Both the position numbers and the translations under genes were made by a program. Below the pieces are notes generated by a model. That model searched no databases. It saw nothing but the letters and a program-made list of their open reading frames with translations, and was not told where the DNA came from. From Henckelia pumila (lineage: Eukaryota > Streptophyta > Magnoliopsida > Lamiales > Gesneriaceae), in the NCBI RefSeq assembly GCF_033568475.1, contig NC_133122.1, positions 141,181,402-141,245,401 of the forward strand: a stretch of 64,000 nt of DNA, read 5' to 3'. Positions within the stretch are counted from its first letter, which is position 1. The number at the start of each line of letters is the position of its first letter. This document shows positions 25,460 through 39,100 of this stretch, piece by piece.

Positions 25460-27359
25460 GATTTAATCAAACTAATAAAAAATTTGTTATTAGAATTTAG
25501 GAAGAATATATTTTAAATTAAATAGTATGATGAAAGAATTAATGTTTGTGATGTTCACTCCTTATTAAAAGATGTTTTGTCTTTAAAAAAAAAGATGTTT
25601 GTCAGCGTTGTTTGAATTTCGAAGTAGACGTGGACGGTGTAATAAATACAGTAGAAATCGAAACTTGCCGACAGATTTGAGTATTTGAACGAAATAATGC
25701 ACCAAATTAAAATTTCACGTCGCGAGTTGCAATAATTGTCTTTTTTTTATTTGGTAGACGATCGAACCATGACGCTTGAGATGTTGTACGATTTAAAAGA
25801 TTTGAGTTGCACAATTACCACCAGCTATAGCTTTTGATAAAGCGGTAAGCGTTCGGTCCTACAATTGGTATCAGAGTCAAGGTCATAGGTTCGATTCTCA
25901 TTGATTTCAAGTAGTGCAATTATTGGGTGGGAGATTGTTGGATGCAATAATTGTCTCTGTTGGTAGAGCGATCGAGCAATGACGTTTGGGCTACTGTGCG
26001 ATTTAAAAGATTTGAATTGCACCATTACCATCAGCTATATCTTTTGATAAAGCGGCAAACACTCGATCCTACATTCAGACGTCACATAAATTAATTTTGA
26101 TACGGATCTTTGCTTGATGCGATCTATAAAATATTATTATTTTTATATCAAAAATAATTATTTACTTATAAATATTAATTGGGTTGAAGCATATTTTATA
26201 TATCGATGACACATTCTCACCACAAGAGACCTATATCTAAATAAAATAAGGGAAGTGTATTTTCGATAATATATTTCTTTTAAGTAAAATAACAAGGGAA
26301 GTAATAAGGTTACGTTTGAATATGTATTATAAAACATTTTTATAAAAATATTTTTAAAAACTTTTTATAAAATATTTTAAAATTTATTTTAAAAATAAAT
26401 ATATGTTTGGACAAATATTCTATATAAACATTTTAACATTTCAAAATTAATGTTTTTCATATTTACCTTCCATAGTTTCATTTTTAAAATATCTAAATAT
26501 ATTGATTTATTATCATTATATTGTGCATTTTTTTCATCCTATAAATAACACAATCGATACCTTAATATAATTAAACATATTATGATTAAATTTTTATTTT
26601 TAGTAAATCAAATACATAAATAAATGACAACGGCCTGTGGATCAACAACTCTTAGCACATCTCAAGATACAATGTATTTGGACAAATCAATCAGGATCAT
26701 GTATGTGCGCTGCAAGTGTGTAGATTCAGAAATGAACCGAACGTATGACCCATACCAAATTTCAACCGGAATGAAATTGTCCAAAACATTTTAAATCGGT
26801 AAGTAAAACTGGACGCGATTTTGGCTATCTTCTCGCCCAACCTCAAAAAATAAAAATAAAAAATAACTCTATTCGTTCTTACATGATTTTTGCGGAAGAT
26901 TTGTAACCATGTTTTTAAGCGAGCCGAATAAATAGGCACTTTATAAAATTCACACTCAATACTAGTAAACTAAAAATTACACAAGTCACATTTCCTAGTA
27001 CTCAAAAAAAAAAAAAAAAAAAAAACAGCTGCATTTCAACCATTCCCATGCAAAGGACACCCTATCCATTATATAATAACTTTCTTTTTTAAAACAACCA
27101 TTATATTATAATAAGTAGTATAATAACATGGTAAGATAATAATATATAAAAAGAATATTTATCGATGAAAATAAATAAATATAACACTCCACGAACATTT
27201 ATATTTTAAACAAAGGCCAGGATTTCACGATTCAACATATTTTATCAGAAATCAATGAAATATGAATATTCAACCACCAGGTTGGAAAACGAACAATAGT
27301 TTACGACAACGGCTGTACATTATATATTGTCGCCAATCATACATAAAATGTGATGTGCA
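25460..27359. other. Unique intergenic DNA right of the gap
   Basis: This stretch lies downstream of FIP2 copy B and has no partner in the window. It is AT-rich, holds a small LTR-derived element at about 25721-26073, an AT-dense patch at 26320-26600 and a poly-A run near 27006. No gene was found. If copy A is an overlapping contig, its homologue should lie just left of position 1. Confidence 0.55.
25721..26073. mobile_element. TRIM-like LTR retrotransposon fossil
   Basis: Two direct repeats of about 140 bp (25721-25863 and 25936-26073) flank a ~70 bp interior. The right repeat begins TGTTGGATGC and ends CCTACA, fitting TG...CA termini. Immediately after the left repeat comes ATTGGTATCAGAGTC, the usual primer-binding site complementary to initiator-Met tRNA. 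A purine-rich stretch (GGGTGGGAGA) precedes the right repeat. No protein-coding interior exists, as expected for terminal-repeat retrotransposons in miniature. The two repeats have diverged visibly, so the insertion is old. Confidence 0.7.
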
Positions 27360-30300
27360 GAAGCTTTGTCTGATCACCTTAAGCTCCCGTAAATTGGCCC
27401 CATCAAGTTTTGCAGCCTTCCAACTCCTGTCAAGAACATATCAGCAACATAAAATATTGATTCTACCCCAATCTTCGAATTAGCAATGAACGACTTACCT
27501 GCAATCGCGAAGATTTACGTCCCGTAAATAAGCTCTTTGAAGATTTGCACCTCTCAAGATTCGCATTTAGTCAACTTTGCGCCCTGCGCTCACAAAGCAC
27601 ACCAAACGCCGCCAATGGTTTAGCTGAATACAATGGGCATCCTTTTCAACGAAAACTAGGCAATTTATCAGAGCAAAAGAACCACTTTTGATTGTTTCCA
27701 GAATCAATGCAATCGATATACCATGAGAAATTTGAACAACGCGAAAGAAAGTTATTGCCAAGTGAAAAATTCCGTGGCATACTTGCGGATAACAAGAAAT
27801 GATTGAGCACACAAAACAACTACTGAGGTTAGGTCACTAGGAGCACCTTTTTTCCATATGATTTTCAGATGGGTAACTGGGAAATAAATTACACGAAACA
27901 ATTACAGTATTTTTACCTTCAGATTTGCTCCTTCAAGATTGGTTCCTTACTAAGTTTGGCATTGGTTAGATCAGCAGTCTGAAAGAGTTAAAAAAATAGG
28001 CTTTCTTCAATAAAATTATGGCAAAATAAATCTAAATTCAGTATTTCCAAAGGAATTGTTATAGTACCTGTAGAATGTCCAGAACGTAAATCTGCGTCCG
28101 CAAAGGCTACTGTTTATCAAGCAAGCATCTATGATATGAAAAATGATAATTCATTACGTAATTATTAACTCCAAAACTTGCCCCCATACTTAAAACCAAT
28201 TAAAAACCTTCCAAACAAACAGGGGCACATATGTACTCCAAAGTATACTCGTTTCTTCTTGAAATTCGTACTGGAGAGGCATCAGTCATGAAGAACTGTG
28301 GGAATATATTTTTTCATCGACAAACGCACATTTGAAGTGCAGGAGATTTAGCCTTGTATATTTGCACTCCTGGACAGGTTGGCCCCAGCTTAAAAGAGCC
28401 CCCCATGAAGATTAGCACGCCGTAAAATTCACATCTTTCCTAGGCAAGTTTAAATCGATTAGAGACAGTACAAAGAAGAATAATTTATGAACTTGACCCA
28501 AATAACAATTCCAGCAGGAATCACATAATCTCATCCCAGAAATTCATGTACCGAAAGGAGAGCATTAATGTCGGTAATCAACTCCTAACCAAAACAGGTA
28601 ATATAAAGGAACACCCAGAAAGGATAAAACTCCTTAAATTGATTATCTTACTCTCGCAATGTTGCGTTGTGAAATATTTAAAGCCTCAGCATGCCACGTC
28701 ATCCTGCCACAAAATTAAAACATTTCTAGTATTATGAAATATAACATCAGTCTTCAATATGAGAAGGTTCCATAGAAGAAAAAAAGTCCAGATTCTACGG
28801 TGCTAGCCATTAGAAAAGAAAACCAAGTACGATGCACACTGTAGAAACTAGTGGACTAAACTTCATAATGTTCAAAAGAACCAAACTTTATCCTATATTG
28901 GTTAAGAAACAACAAATATGCATAAAATTCCACAAGCATATGTCAACAAATATTTTATGACCAAGATAAAAAATAAAACAAAATCAAATCACGAGCTGTA
29001 AGCCTGCAAGAGATTACATAATTTCATTATTTTAGATAATTCTGCAGCCTTCAATCCAGCACACTTCATCTTTTACACGAGGGAGGGACAAGAATGTGAG
29101 AAATTTATAGCATACATATGTAATTTATAAATCATAAAATAACTATTACCCACAAAAGGCCTAACATTTCTTTTGAGAATCTATTGTATGCAGTTTAAAA
29201 CACAACTTTCCAAGAGATTAAAACATATTACATACATGTCACAGGAGATGTGGCAGCACCAATCATCCATGAAGCAGAATCATTTACATTTTCCTCTCAA
29301 AAGAGATTATAATACACACCTTGAACTTCGCAGAATGAAGATTGGCTCGTGAGAAGAAGACATTCTTTAGACATGCATAACTGAAGTCCACAGAAGATAG
29401 GTCCTGCATTTTTAACAAAATTTGCAAGAAGCTGATCAGAGTAGAGGATAAGTTGAATAGAAGCAGGAAAAAAACCTAAGAAATTCATGGCCATAAATCT
29501 TCTACAGTTGCGTAAAGAAGCATGATCAACTACACTGATAGTCAAATCTCAACTATCTTATAGCAAACAACAAGGTTCACAGATACAAGCCACAAAACAA
29601 GTGCTTTTAAGCAAAAAAAATTGATGTGGTTCTTACTAAGTTTATAATAAACTACAATGGAAATGATGGATCATCTTATCAGACATAATGATGTGATAGC
29701 AAATTCACATTATAAGCTAAACGGAACAAATGACTTACATTGAATACCTACCAATCACCTGTTTCATAATCCATGAAAGAACATCAACTCAATTACCAGA
29801 AAATGTGGCCATGGTAACCACCAAAGCTAATCTTGTAATAATTTACAAGTGTTATATTTTCCTTTTCTCAGTTGTGTGTTTTCTCTAACTTTGGGGCATT
29901 ATAAATCACAACATCAAAACTCAGTTAAAGATTTCAATCCAGTGGAAACATGCGTCAGAGTCGATTAGTTAGATAAGTAGTACCAGTTTTTGACAGATCA
30001 AGTCCAGAGAGATTGACTCCTCGAAATCTGACTTTCTTAGACTGAATGCATTTAATAATATCAATGCGTGTCAGTTCAGTACCCATCTCCTCATCCACCT
30101 TCCTCTTGATCAACGATGTTTTAATTCCATCAATTAAGCCCTGAAAGTACAACGGTGTTTTCAGATATGCTCATTCACAAACAGGCATAGAGGCGAAGGA
30201 AGGGTAATCACCCCTCTAACTTGAAAAATTATTCTATATATATTTTTTCAAATCCAAGTTATTTTCCCCTCCGACTTTTTGGCTATCAAGTGTAGTACAA

Positions 30301-31542
30301 ACAGTTTTCCACTGTAGCTTATGAATTTATGATACAATTTAACAAAAGAAAAAGAAAACAATTCCATCCATGCATGGGCTGAAATTTAATAATTTTTTTT
30401 AACTATCATCGAGTTTTAAAGTAGAAGAAATATGATCATTTAATAAAAGAAAGGTTACAAACAGAACATGAAAGAAACAAGCACATTGTTGCCGGTCACA
30501 TGCAAGGCCCGCCGCATAATTTATATATCTCATGATTAAATAAAGAATTAGGAACTATCTAAATCAACGTAAAATCAACAGAGAGTAAGGAATGACTCAC
30601 GAGAAGCTGGAAATACTCAGCCTCTCTCAAAAGCTCAGAATATTGAGCATCTTTCAAAATGGGAACTTCCCCGTCCCTCAACCAATTCAAAATATGCCGA
30701 AAATGTTCCCCATCTCTATCAACAAAAACGTAGCCCTGTGGCAACATCAGTAGATACCATAAATTACATAAATTTCCAGAAAACCCATCAGGGTCAAAGT
30801 TCATATAATGCTGGGCTTTCACAAATGGAGAGAACAGTAAAACAACAAATACAATTTTGAATCAAAATCATGGCTTCATGTCCAGCATCTTTTATTTATC
30901 TTTCTGTCTAAGCAATGCTTCTCAATTGACAGGTTTGAGGATAACATTGAGAAACAAAATAACGCTTGGGAATGCATCTCTTGCCATTGCTATACCGTAT
31001 CATTATCCTGACAGATAGTGTGGCGACCACTGAACATTGCCGCAAGCATTGAATCAGGCTCACGCTGAGTCAAGGTATCGATTGTTGTGCAAAACTTTTT
31101 GCCTCCTAAATAACAGAAACACAAGGTTCATCGTATTAATGCAGGATGAATACTTTCCAAAAACTATGTTCAGAAAAGATTCAAAAAACAAAAATCCATT
31201 GATCTCCCTCATATTCAAGACCCACTAAAATATATCATCACACTATCACAAAACTAGTTCAGAACAACTATCTCTATACACGAAACTATCAATGTATTCG
31301 AGCAGTCAAAACTCAAACGAGGCAACAGAGAGTAAAATAATTACACTTTGGCTACGAAAACAGTGCACCTGACACAGCAATATAGTTTCCACAGGTGATC
31401 AATAGGCACTGGAATTTCATCGAATTACGTTTATAATATCACACAGACCACCAACAAAAACACATTACACATACACATACTGAGAATTACCGATATTGAG
31501 GCGGACGATGCGAGAAGAAGCTTGGGAGCAGAAGGTCATCAT
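27360..31542 (-). CDS. FIP2: FIP2-like BTB/POZ and pentapeptide-repeat protein, copy B (whole gene, noisy 3' exons)
   Basis: This copy reaches the 3' end of the gene. Exons 1-5 are at 31491-31542, 30996-31105, 30601-30735, 29984-30140 and about 29320-29403. Further pentapeptide exons are recognisable at about 28350-28438, 28080-28120, 27917-27977 (TADLTNAKL, then LEGANLK), 27500-27590 (GANLQRAYLRDVNLRDC) and 27360-27425 (KLDGANLRELK). The frame is not continuous. Exon 4 has one T too many in a homopolymer, where copy A reads cleanly as LDLSKL. The exons from 28.8 kb down have several inserted or lost bases. The terminal stop cannot be placed with confidence. In-frame copy A exons over the shared part suggest that these breaks are sequence error. 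The domain order matches the plant FIP2 family. Confidence 0.82.
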
Positions 31543-32752
31543 CCAAATGTTGGGGTTTTTGAGCTGATAATTATGGATACTTCCGACTTTCTGAGAAACC
31601 TGGAATCTTGCGGTAGCGAGTCGGTATTAAACGACGTCGCACAGATGAAATGATGTTGGCAAACGAATGGGTGAAAGAACGAAAGTTAATGGGAAATTGC
31701 ATATTAGTCCTTATAAATAATATTAATTAGCATCTGCTAACCCATTTATTCTTTAATAATTAAAGTCGGAAGTCTGGTCTACAACTTTTACTTAAGTTTA
31801 TAGTAAACATATCATTTTGCCATTTGGATTCTCTATATTACCAAATTTTAATTTTACTACTATAATTTTATTTTGGTAATTTTAATACTTTTAAAAGAAT
31901 TATGATATTAATTCACGTTTTACACGTCAACACAACGCCAATATTGCATTAGTTTCATAGTATTAACATCAAGTCTGAAAAAAAAGATTAAAATTATCGA
32001 CCAAATCAAAATAACAAATTAAACATGAAATAAAAGAGACACTTAGGAAAAAATTATAATTTTCTCTTATTTTATACCCTTTCACTCGTTTGACGTAATT
32101 TAATTTATAAACTTTATATTCTGAAATGAAATTATTTATGTTATCTGGTTAATTATGAATCTATGATTATTGATTTTTTTCTAGAAGGCTATGATTATTT
32201 ATTTTGTCATACTCCATTATTGAATTTTTTTTAACATTATTCATAATCAGAAGTTTTACTTGTTAGAAAAAATTAATATATAAGTAGATGTGCAAAGAAA
32301 TCAATGAAAATAAATTAAATTTTTGGATTCCATTAACTGATTTAATTAAAAAAATTAATCTATATTTTGCATATTCGAATTACAGTTAGTAATTGATAGA
32401 TGACTAAAATAAAATATAATTAATAATGTATTGTCAAAAAATTAGAAGCATTCTAGAGTTAAAATTTGATCAACTCGATTCAGTACGAAAAATTGCAGAA
32501 TAAATTCCGCATACAAATTAGCTATGAATATTTAGATAATAAAATAAGGAATTAGATCGTTTCTCCTTGGGTATCCGTATTTTACCAAAAAAACCCTATT
32601 AGTAACAGTTTTTTTCTCCCATGTAGCTTCTCTTGATTTTATGTTGTAAATTAATAAATAAGTTCATTAAAAAGCACATTATTATTTTTTACCCATAATT
32701 TTTTTTTATATCGAAGAAGAAAACATAGTTTTCCATGCTTAACCTTTTGAGT

Positions 32753-32866
32753 AGTGTTTTAGAATGCTTCTAAGAAACACTGTCGAGCTTTTCCTTCACA
32801 AAATTCTCAAGTGTTTTAGAATGCTTATAAGACACATTATTGAGTTTTTCCTTTACAAAATTTGAA
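32753..32866. repeat. Two-unit 57-bp imperfect tandem repeat (copy B)
   Basis: Counterpart of 4393-4506, with the same two-unit layout. Confidence 0.8.
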
Positions 32867-33167
32867 TTCACAAAAATTTCAAATTTTATGAAGAAAAATA
32901 TCAAAAATGCTTTCCAGAAGTATTCCAAATTTTCGACCACCACTAAATATTTGGGGGGAGAACCCTCGTGCGTAAATGTTTCCCATGAAAAATCACTGAA
33001 AGCACAAAATATGTTTTTCTAAAAAATGAACTCTCGAGGGTAAAAAAATTAGATGAATCATATAATGTTTCACAAAGGAGATAGATTTCACAGAAGAATT
33101 AAAATTCAGAAGATATACTAAATCCGAACTGATGTAAACTATAGCAAATAAGGGATCAGTCGTCCAC

Positions 33168-36100
33168 CTAACGGAAAGTAGCACTGCGATTTCCGGATGC
33201 CGGAAAAGCCAGCCGCCTTCTACCCTGTGGCAGAACATCTGTTTTCTCTTCACCGTTTGGTGATTCAACTGTCACAGAGCTCTTTTTCCCATCTCTTTTA
33301 GACCTATTCCTAGTATTATCTTTGCTTTCTTCGGTTCGCATCCTGCGAATGTCCCCAAATTTTACCTGCTCTCGAGCAGCTGCATAATTGAACGGTTCAA
33401 AGTCCTTGGAGGGTTGGAATTTTTCCACCATTTCTGAACTCTTAGGCTGCTCTTGTGATGCAAAGAACTTCTGGAAGCTTGAGGATAGGTCGGACAGTGA
33501 CATGGGCTCATCTTGATCATCAATCTCTGATGCAGAACCTGCTATGCCGTTTGCTGGCTGGTTCAAGTCATGGTTGGATGCAGAATTGGAGTTCCCTTTC
33601 GCGGATTCTTCCGTATCTGAATCAACACCGAGATTTATAATGTCTTCAGTGGTTGAAACAGTAGCTGGTGCTGGGACTTCTTCCATGTTAGCTGGAACTT
33701 CAGTTATCGAGGGATATTCCTGAACAGATGATTGAAATTGTTCATCTCTGCCTGAAAATATGTGGAATGGGAGACTCACTGTTGATTTTATTTGCTCCAG
33801 CTTAGTGTCTCGTTGTTCCTAAAGCCAAGTAACTAACTTTAATCTTGAGAAGAAGATGAAAGAAGCGAAGTAACCGAACATAGTGAATCAGGAACTGTCA
33901 AACTTCACAATGAAACTCACTATTTTATCAGGATTATGCTTCCGCTTTGCTGAATTGCCAAACAGTGCCCCAAAAGCTCGGCTTGGCTTCTTCAGAATCG
34001 GAGCAGTTGCTGCAGCCTAAATTAAAGCAAGTCAATTTGCCAAAGTAGACGTGTTTTTCAGCAGTCAAGGGACAATAATGCTCTGACAGCAATTTTGTGC
34101 CAAGAATGAACTGAAACATGATCATAGACTTCTTCGAATCAATAGCAACAGGGGATTTTATTGGAGGAATGTAGGGTGGTCTGGTTAGCATGTTCTGATT
34201 AGTTAAACGTTTATACAAGAATATCATACACAGGAACCAGAAGGATATGCAACGACAAAAAACTGAAAAGTAGCTTACGGCTGGTGACATTTTCATATCT
34301 GTTGATGTAGCTTCGGGATGCCCAGATTCATGTGATGTTTCTGTAGGAACATAAGCAGCACGACCATCTGTCTCACTTCTTTCATTCCCATTTCTCTCGT
34401 AGGGGTAGTGAGCAGATTTTAGCTCGGTTTTACTGATTGTAGCATTAGAACTTTCAATGACATGAGACTTGTTCACGTATTGAACCGAAGATATTGAGGT
34501 GGCATCTTCGCTGTCATTACGTAAACAGCTATGTTTTATTTCAACTTCCTCGCTAGTTTTTATTACTTCAGGAGCTGTTGGAGGCAACAATTCAGAATCG
34601 TCTGCAGCCAAAGAATTTTCTTCATTTACCTGCAACAATGGATCTCGTTATCAAATGAAGCTTTACATAACAAATTAATGGAAAGCAATTGGATATGGAT
34701 GAGAGAGTTGAGACAGAAACCTCCAAAAGAGAACTTTAACGAGCCTATCTGACACAATACCACATATCAAGCACGTTCGAGAAAATTAACATATAAGGGA
34801 ACCTCTTATCTAGTGACCACAATAAAACCAATCCACTAAAACTTTACAAGATACAAGCATATCTATATTTGAGAATGAGAGATGCTTGTATAAAAAATCT
34901 GTTCCAAGTTGACGTTGATTTCAATTTGCAGAACAAACTTGAAAGCAACTTTTAAGTTAAAAATAATAATCAAAAAATGTTTTCTTGTAGTGTTTATGCT
35001 GTTCAATATGGTAGATTGTTATTCCTCATGCTCACAAATTTTATCATGTCCTCCAGACTCAACATGTTGCTCGGTTCTTTCAAATTAAATGTCATAATAT
35101 TTTGTGTCATGGATGCAAACAAAAGACAATAAGCGGGCACCAGTAACTCCAAAAAATAGTCTCCTCTGAGTTGATAAAACTTTATTTTTCATTGTGATAA
35201 GATACTGAAAGTAATGCTCTCTATAAAACTTTAAAATGAAAGGCACATACACAAATAATAAAACAGAGTCTATGACAAAACGTAGATAATTTTCCCCTTT
35301 CGACCAGAAATTAGCAAGTTCACAGAGACGAGTTAGCCAGCTGGGCATAGAAAACGAATGAGAAGATAGGATAATTCATAAAAAAACATACCATTTCCAA
35401 TCGCCTCGCTTTAAGTTGTTCAACGGCTTCCTCAAATGCAGAAGCATTTCGGATGGCATGTTTTATTATGCTAACAACAGAACCAATATTTCGTTCAATA
35501 TACGGGTGCTTGGATCTCAAGACATGACGTAATTTGCTGGCAGTGACAGGCATCTGTTTAGCTTTTCTCAACAAGCATAAAGGAAGAATGAATAGGGTGA
35601 GAGGCAGAGAAAACGGTATGGAACAAAGAAAACCTAGAAACACTGGATGCAGTTAAATTTGGAAAAACTAGTAAGTACCAAGTTCGAGAAGATTCCTATT
35701 TGGTAAAACATATCCAGTGCTCTCATCTTCAGCACGAGCAACAACATCCCTCCATTCATAGAGTCCCTAAATGTCGTTCAAGAGTTACTCAAAAAATATA
35801 GATTGCAAGTGTATGCAGGGCCCAGGGGTATAACCAGAAACTTTTAATCCGTTTAGGCGAAAAAATATACTACAAAATATACATGTAAAATGGAGAAAGA
35901 AACAATTTTAATATGTGTCCTTAACAATTTAAATCATAAAGTTCGAATCCATCCTAAAAAGTTCAAATTCAAGTAATGAATAATTTTCTAAAATATTTAA
36001 ATCAGGAATTTTAGAATAATTCTTAGAATAACAGTTAAAATATGATATATTTTTATTACGTTGATATATGATATTTTTAGACACAAACATAGTGTCCATA

Positions 36101-39100
36101 TAGTGTTTAATTAGATGTAACACACTTTTTTAACGTATTCAAACCACAGCACAAGCTTGAAACTCTCGACAAAAGTTCCAATCAAACCTGCTGGGCAACA
36201 GCCCAGTTTTGCCTTCGTATATGTCTGCCTCCCTCTGTAGTATGCGAAAATGACAAAAAAAAATGCAGGAAAAGAGATTGAAAACGCTAGAATCATAGAA
36301 AATGTTTGCTTATTGAAATTGTCAATAGCTTGCATAGTGACTGAAGCACTCTAAACGAATGGGTAATAACTAACCAAACGCAAAAAACACCACCAAAAAC
36401 ACAGATCACGTGAAAACTGTATACAGGGAAAGACAGGAATGAGTAAATTAAAATGTATGCAGAAAAAAGACAGGCATGGATAAATTTACTTACAGAAACA
36501 ACAGCTAGCTGCCTAGTGTTGAGCTCAGCATCCTGTAACCTGCATCATCATTTTTTTAACCAAAAAATCAGAAAAGCAGACGAGTAGAAACGAACACAGG
36601 CCAAGAATGCAATATGTTTGCTCTATGGACAACAAGGTCCATGATTAAAGATTGCCACAAACTGACAAATGGAGCAATACCCATAAATGTGAAGGTACGA
36701 GTCATCAGTCAGAAGCTCCTTTTCATAGAGTTGACTGCATATATCATAACTCCGTTTATAGACCTGCCAAAACACCACATAATCGTCAGTTGCAACAAAT
36801 GTTTAGTTATGCATTAAATTCTATAGCCCATTTATTTGGTAAGCATACCTTCCGCAGGTATACAAGTAAAAGAACAAAGTTAATTTTTTTATTTTTATTA
36901 AACAATATCTTAACATTATAACCAATACATACATACATGCATAAATACGTACATACATATATATACGTATGTATATTAAAGAATTGAAAAATAGCGTTAT
37001 TATATTATAATATAAAAATGATAGAAATTTTTTTTTAGTACTTTTACATGTATATAGTTTTGTTACCCTGCACACTATCGTCAGCTAAGCTGGCACCAAC
37101 TTGCAGCGTTTGTTTTTTTCTTCTGAAAAATTTTAAGATGTTCAGGTGAACATCTTTGAACAATTAAATTCTTGAATTTGATTCATTTATTTTAAAATAA
37201 ATGTAAATGATGTTATGTTCGAAAAGATTGAGCTCGGGTCAGCCAGGATCACCTTCCGTAGCTAATTTCAAGTATGTAGTAAAAAAATGGAAATTGAGCC
37301 AATATTGCTCCCCAACACACAGGAAACTTGAATATTAGGACACTTGCATTATATGCCACCACTAATCACATTAAACTCTCAAGCTGATTGGATGTTTAGT
37401 TGATAGGATAACCTTAACAGCAGAGAGGAGTTATGGTGAATCTAAGGGGAAGAGAGTCAGACTTTAAATTAAACATGTCACAATAAAACAGTGTAAATAT
37501 CCAAATAACACGGCTGTTCCCTGCTGAGGTTAACAACTCTTCATTTTGGTACAGACTGGACTATTTTCTCCGTCTGATCAAACCAATCCTCGCACTTCTG
37601 ACTATCATTTTACGAAAGAACTTCAATGTTTTATTTCAAAAGTTTTTTCTGGTCAGCATTTAAAAATTACAGTTTTGAAATCAGGAAGAATTTTGGATCT
37701 GTATTTTAGAAATTCACCTGTAATTAGGAAGCATTTTAAAGTTTCACCTTTTAGTGTTCTAGAATCAAAGAACCAATTTCTGATTCAATACTTGAATCCA
37801 AATTCCAACGAAGAATGAATTTAAAGTGCTTGCCTCAGTTAGAGGAGGATCAGAATTTTCAGATTCAGCAGCTGACATTAGCAACTTTTGCCTCAGCACA
37901 TCATATATGTACAGCAAATAATGTGTGTCTTCTCTGGCATATCTGTGAAACAGAAATCATACACTGACATGAAGATGACCGCACAGTGACAACAAGAACC
38001 TTATAATCTTAGCAGATGAAATTATAAATTCTCTCATCTAAAGTCCTGTGATTCATGGTTGTCTAACTTTAATGCTTCATGTTACTACACAAACAATTCA
38101 CATCCTTCGCCATCACCTCCAATTATCTCATCTACTAAACTTGATTCACCAGCTAACTACCCAGGATTAAGAAAAATAACATATGCATCTGTACATAAAG
38201 GTGTACTTATGAGCAAACAGGAAGTGTCACTGTAAAAGCCTCAATACTAAATCATCTAATCATACAAGTGTCAATTCAGCACTCTCATGTTCATTTAAAG
38301 CAGTGGGTACTGGTCGTGTAACTCAAATTTCTGAGATAGGAGACAACCATAATTTCAGTCCTCCACATGCATAATTAAGACCACCTATCAAGTACATGAG
38401 CAAAACAATGTCCCTATATTGCATTAAATAACAGAGAGAATACTATGAACAGAAAGTCCGTAAGAGGAGGCTTCTTACGTACAAATTCACATGCTACATG
38501 ATAATGATAACTGCAGAAAAAATATAACAGAACACGAGTTTAAGAAGAAACCTACGCAATCATCTCCTGGGGAAGTGGGCGTAATCTCCAATCTGCATTT
38601 TGGTATCTGCAGAAAGTAGCTGGTTAAACCAGTAATCCGCTTCTAACTATACTCTTTCCTTCTATTCTTCCATTTCTTTATAACTTTTCCTAGGAGTCCC
38701 ACTATGTATAGTGGTCAGTTCTTCCTATCTATATATATAGAAATTTTCAGCTGCCCAATGATGCCCAACTCGTCCCCGACCACTAAAACCCGGTACCGTA
38801 TTTTAGTTATGCGAAAAATAATAAAAAAAAAAAACCACTGGACGAGGTGGGGAAATATTGTTAAGTAGCTGAAAAGTCCTCTATATATAATAATAATAAT
38901 AATATAATTATAATAATAATCATCATTATTATTATTTCAACATGGGGTGGGGGTTTAGCCGTTTCGGTCACTCCCACAATGGAGAAAGGATTACACCACT
39001 CCAACTACAAGGACTGTAGCTTGTAGTTGGTGCTTTTACACAAGGGGTGGCGACATCGCGTCAGTTAAATTATATGGATCACCATATTACTGGATATTTT

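Noticed and set aside
25825-26031. Possible tRNA gene suggested by the GGTTCGATTCTC word
   Set aside because: There is no cloverleaf. The nearby TGGTATCAGAG word and the flanking direct repeats fit a retrotransposon primer-binding region.
33934-34278. Candidate extra RRP6L2 exon reading [20 protein letters not shown]
   Set aside because: The flanking exons 34279-34629 and 33921-34016 already join in phase, and no good acceptor-donor pair bounds the stretch.
36170-36240. Possible RRP6L2 exon reading [10 protein letters not shown] before a GT
   Set aside because: The neighbouring exons (QLAVVS and GLYEWRD) splice directly in phase as in the family. A 4-bp difference between copies would also shift it.
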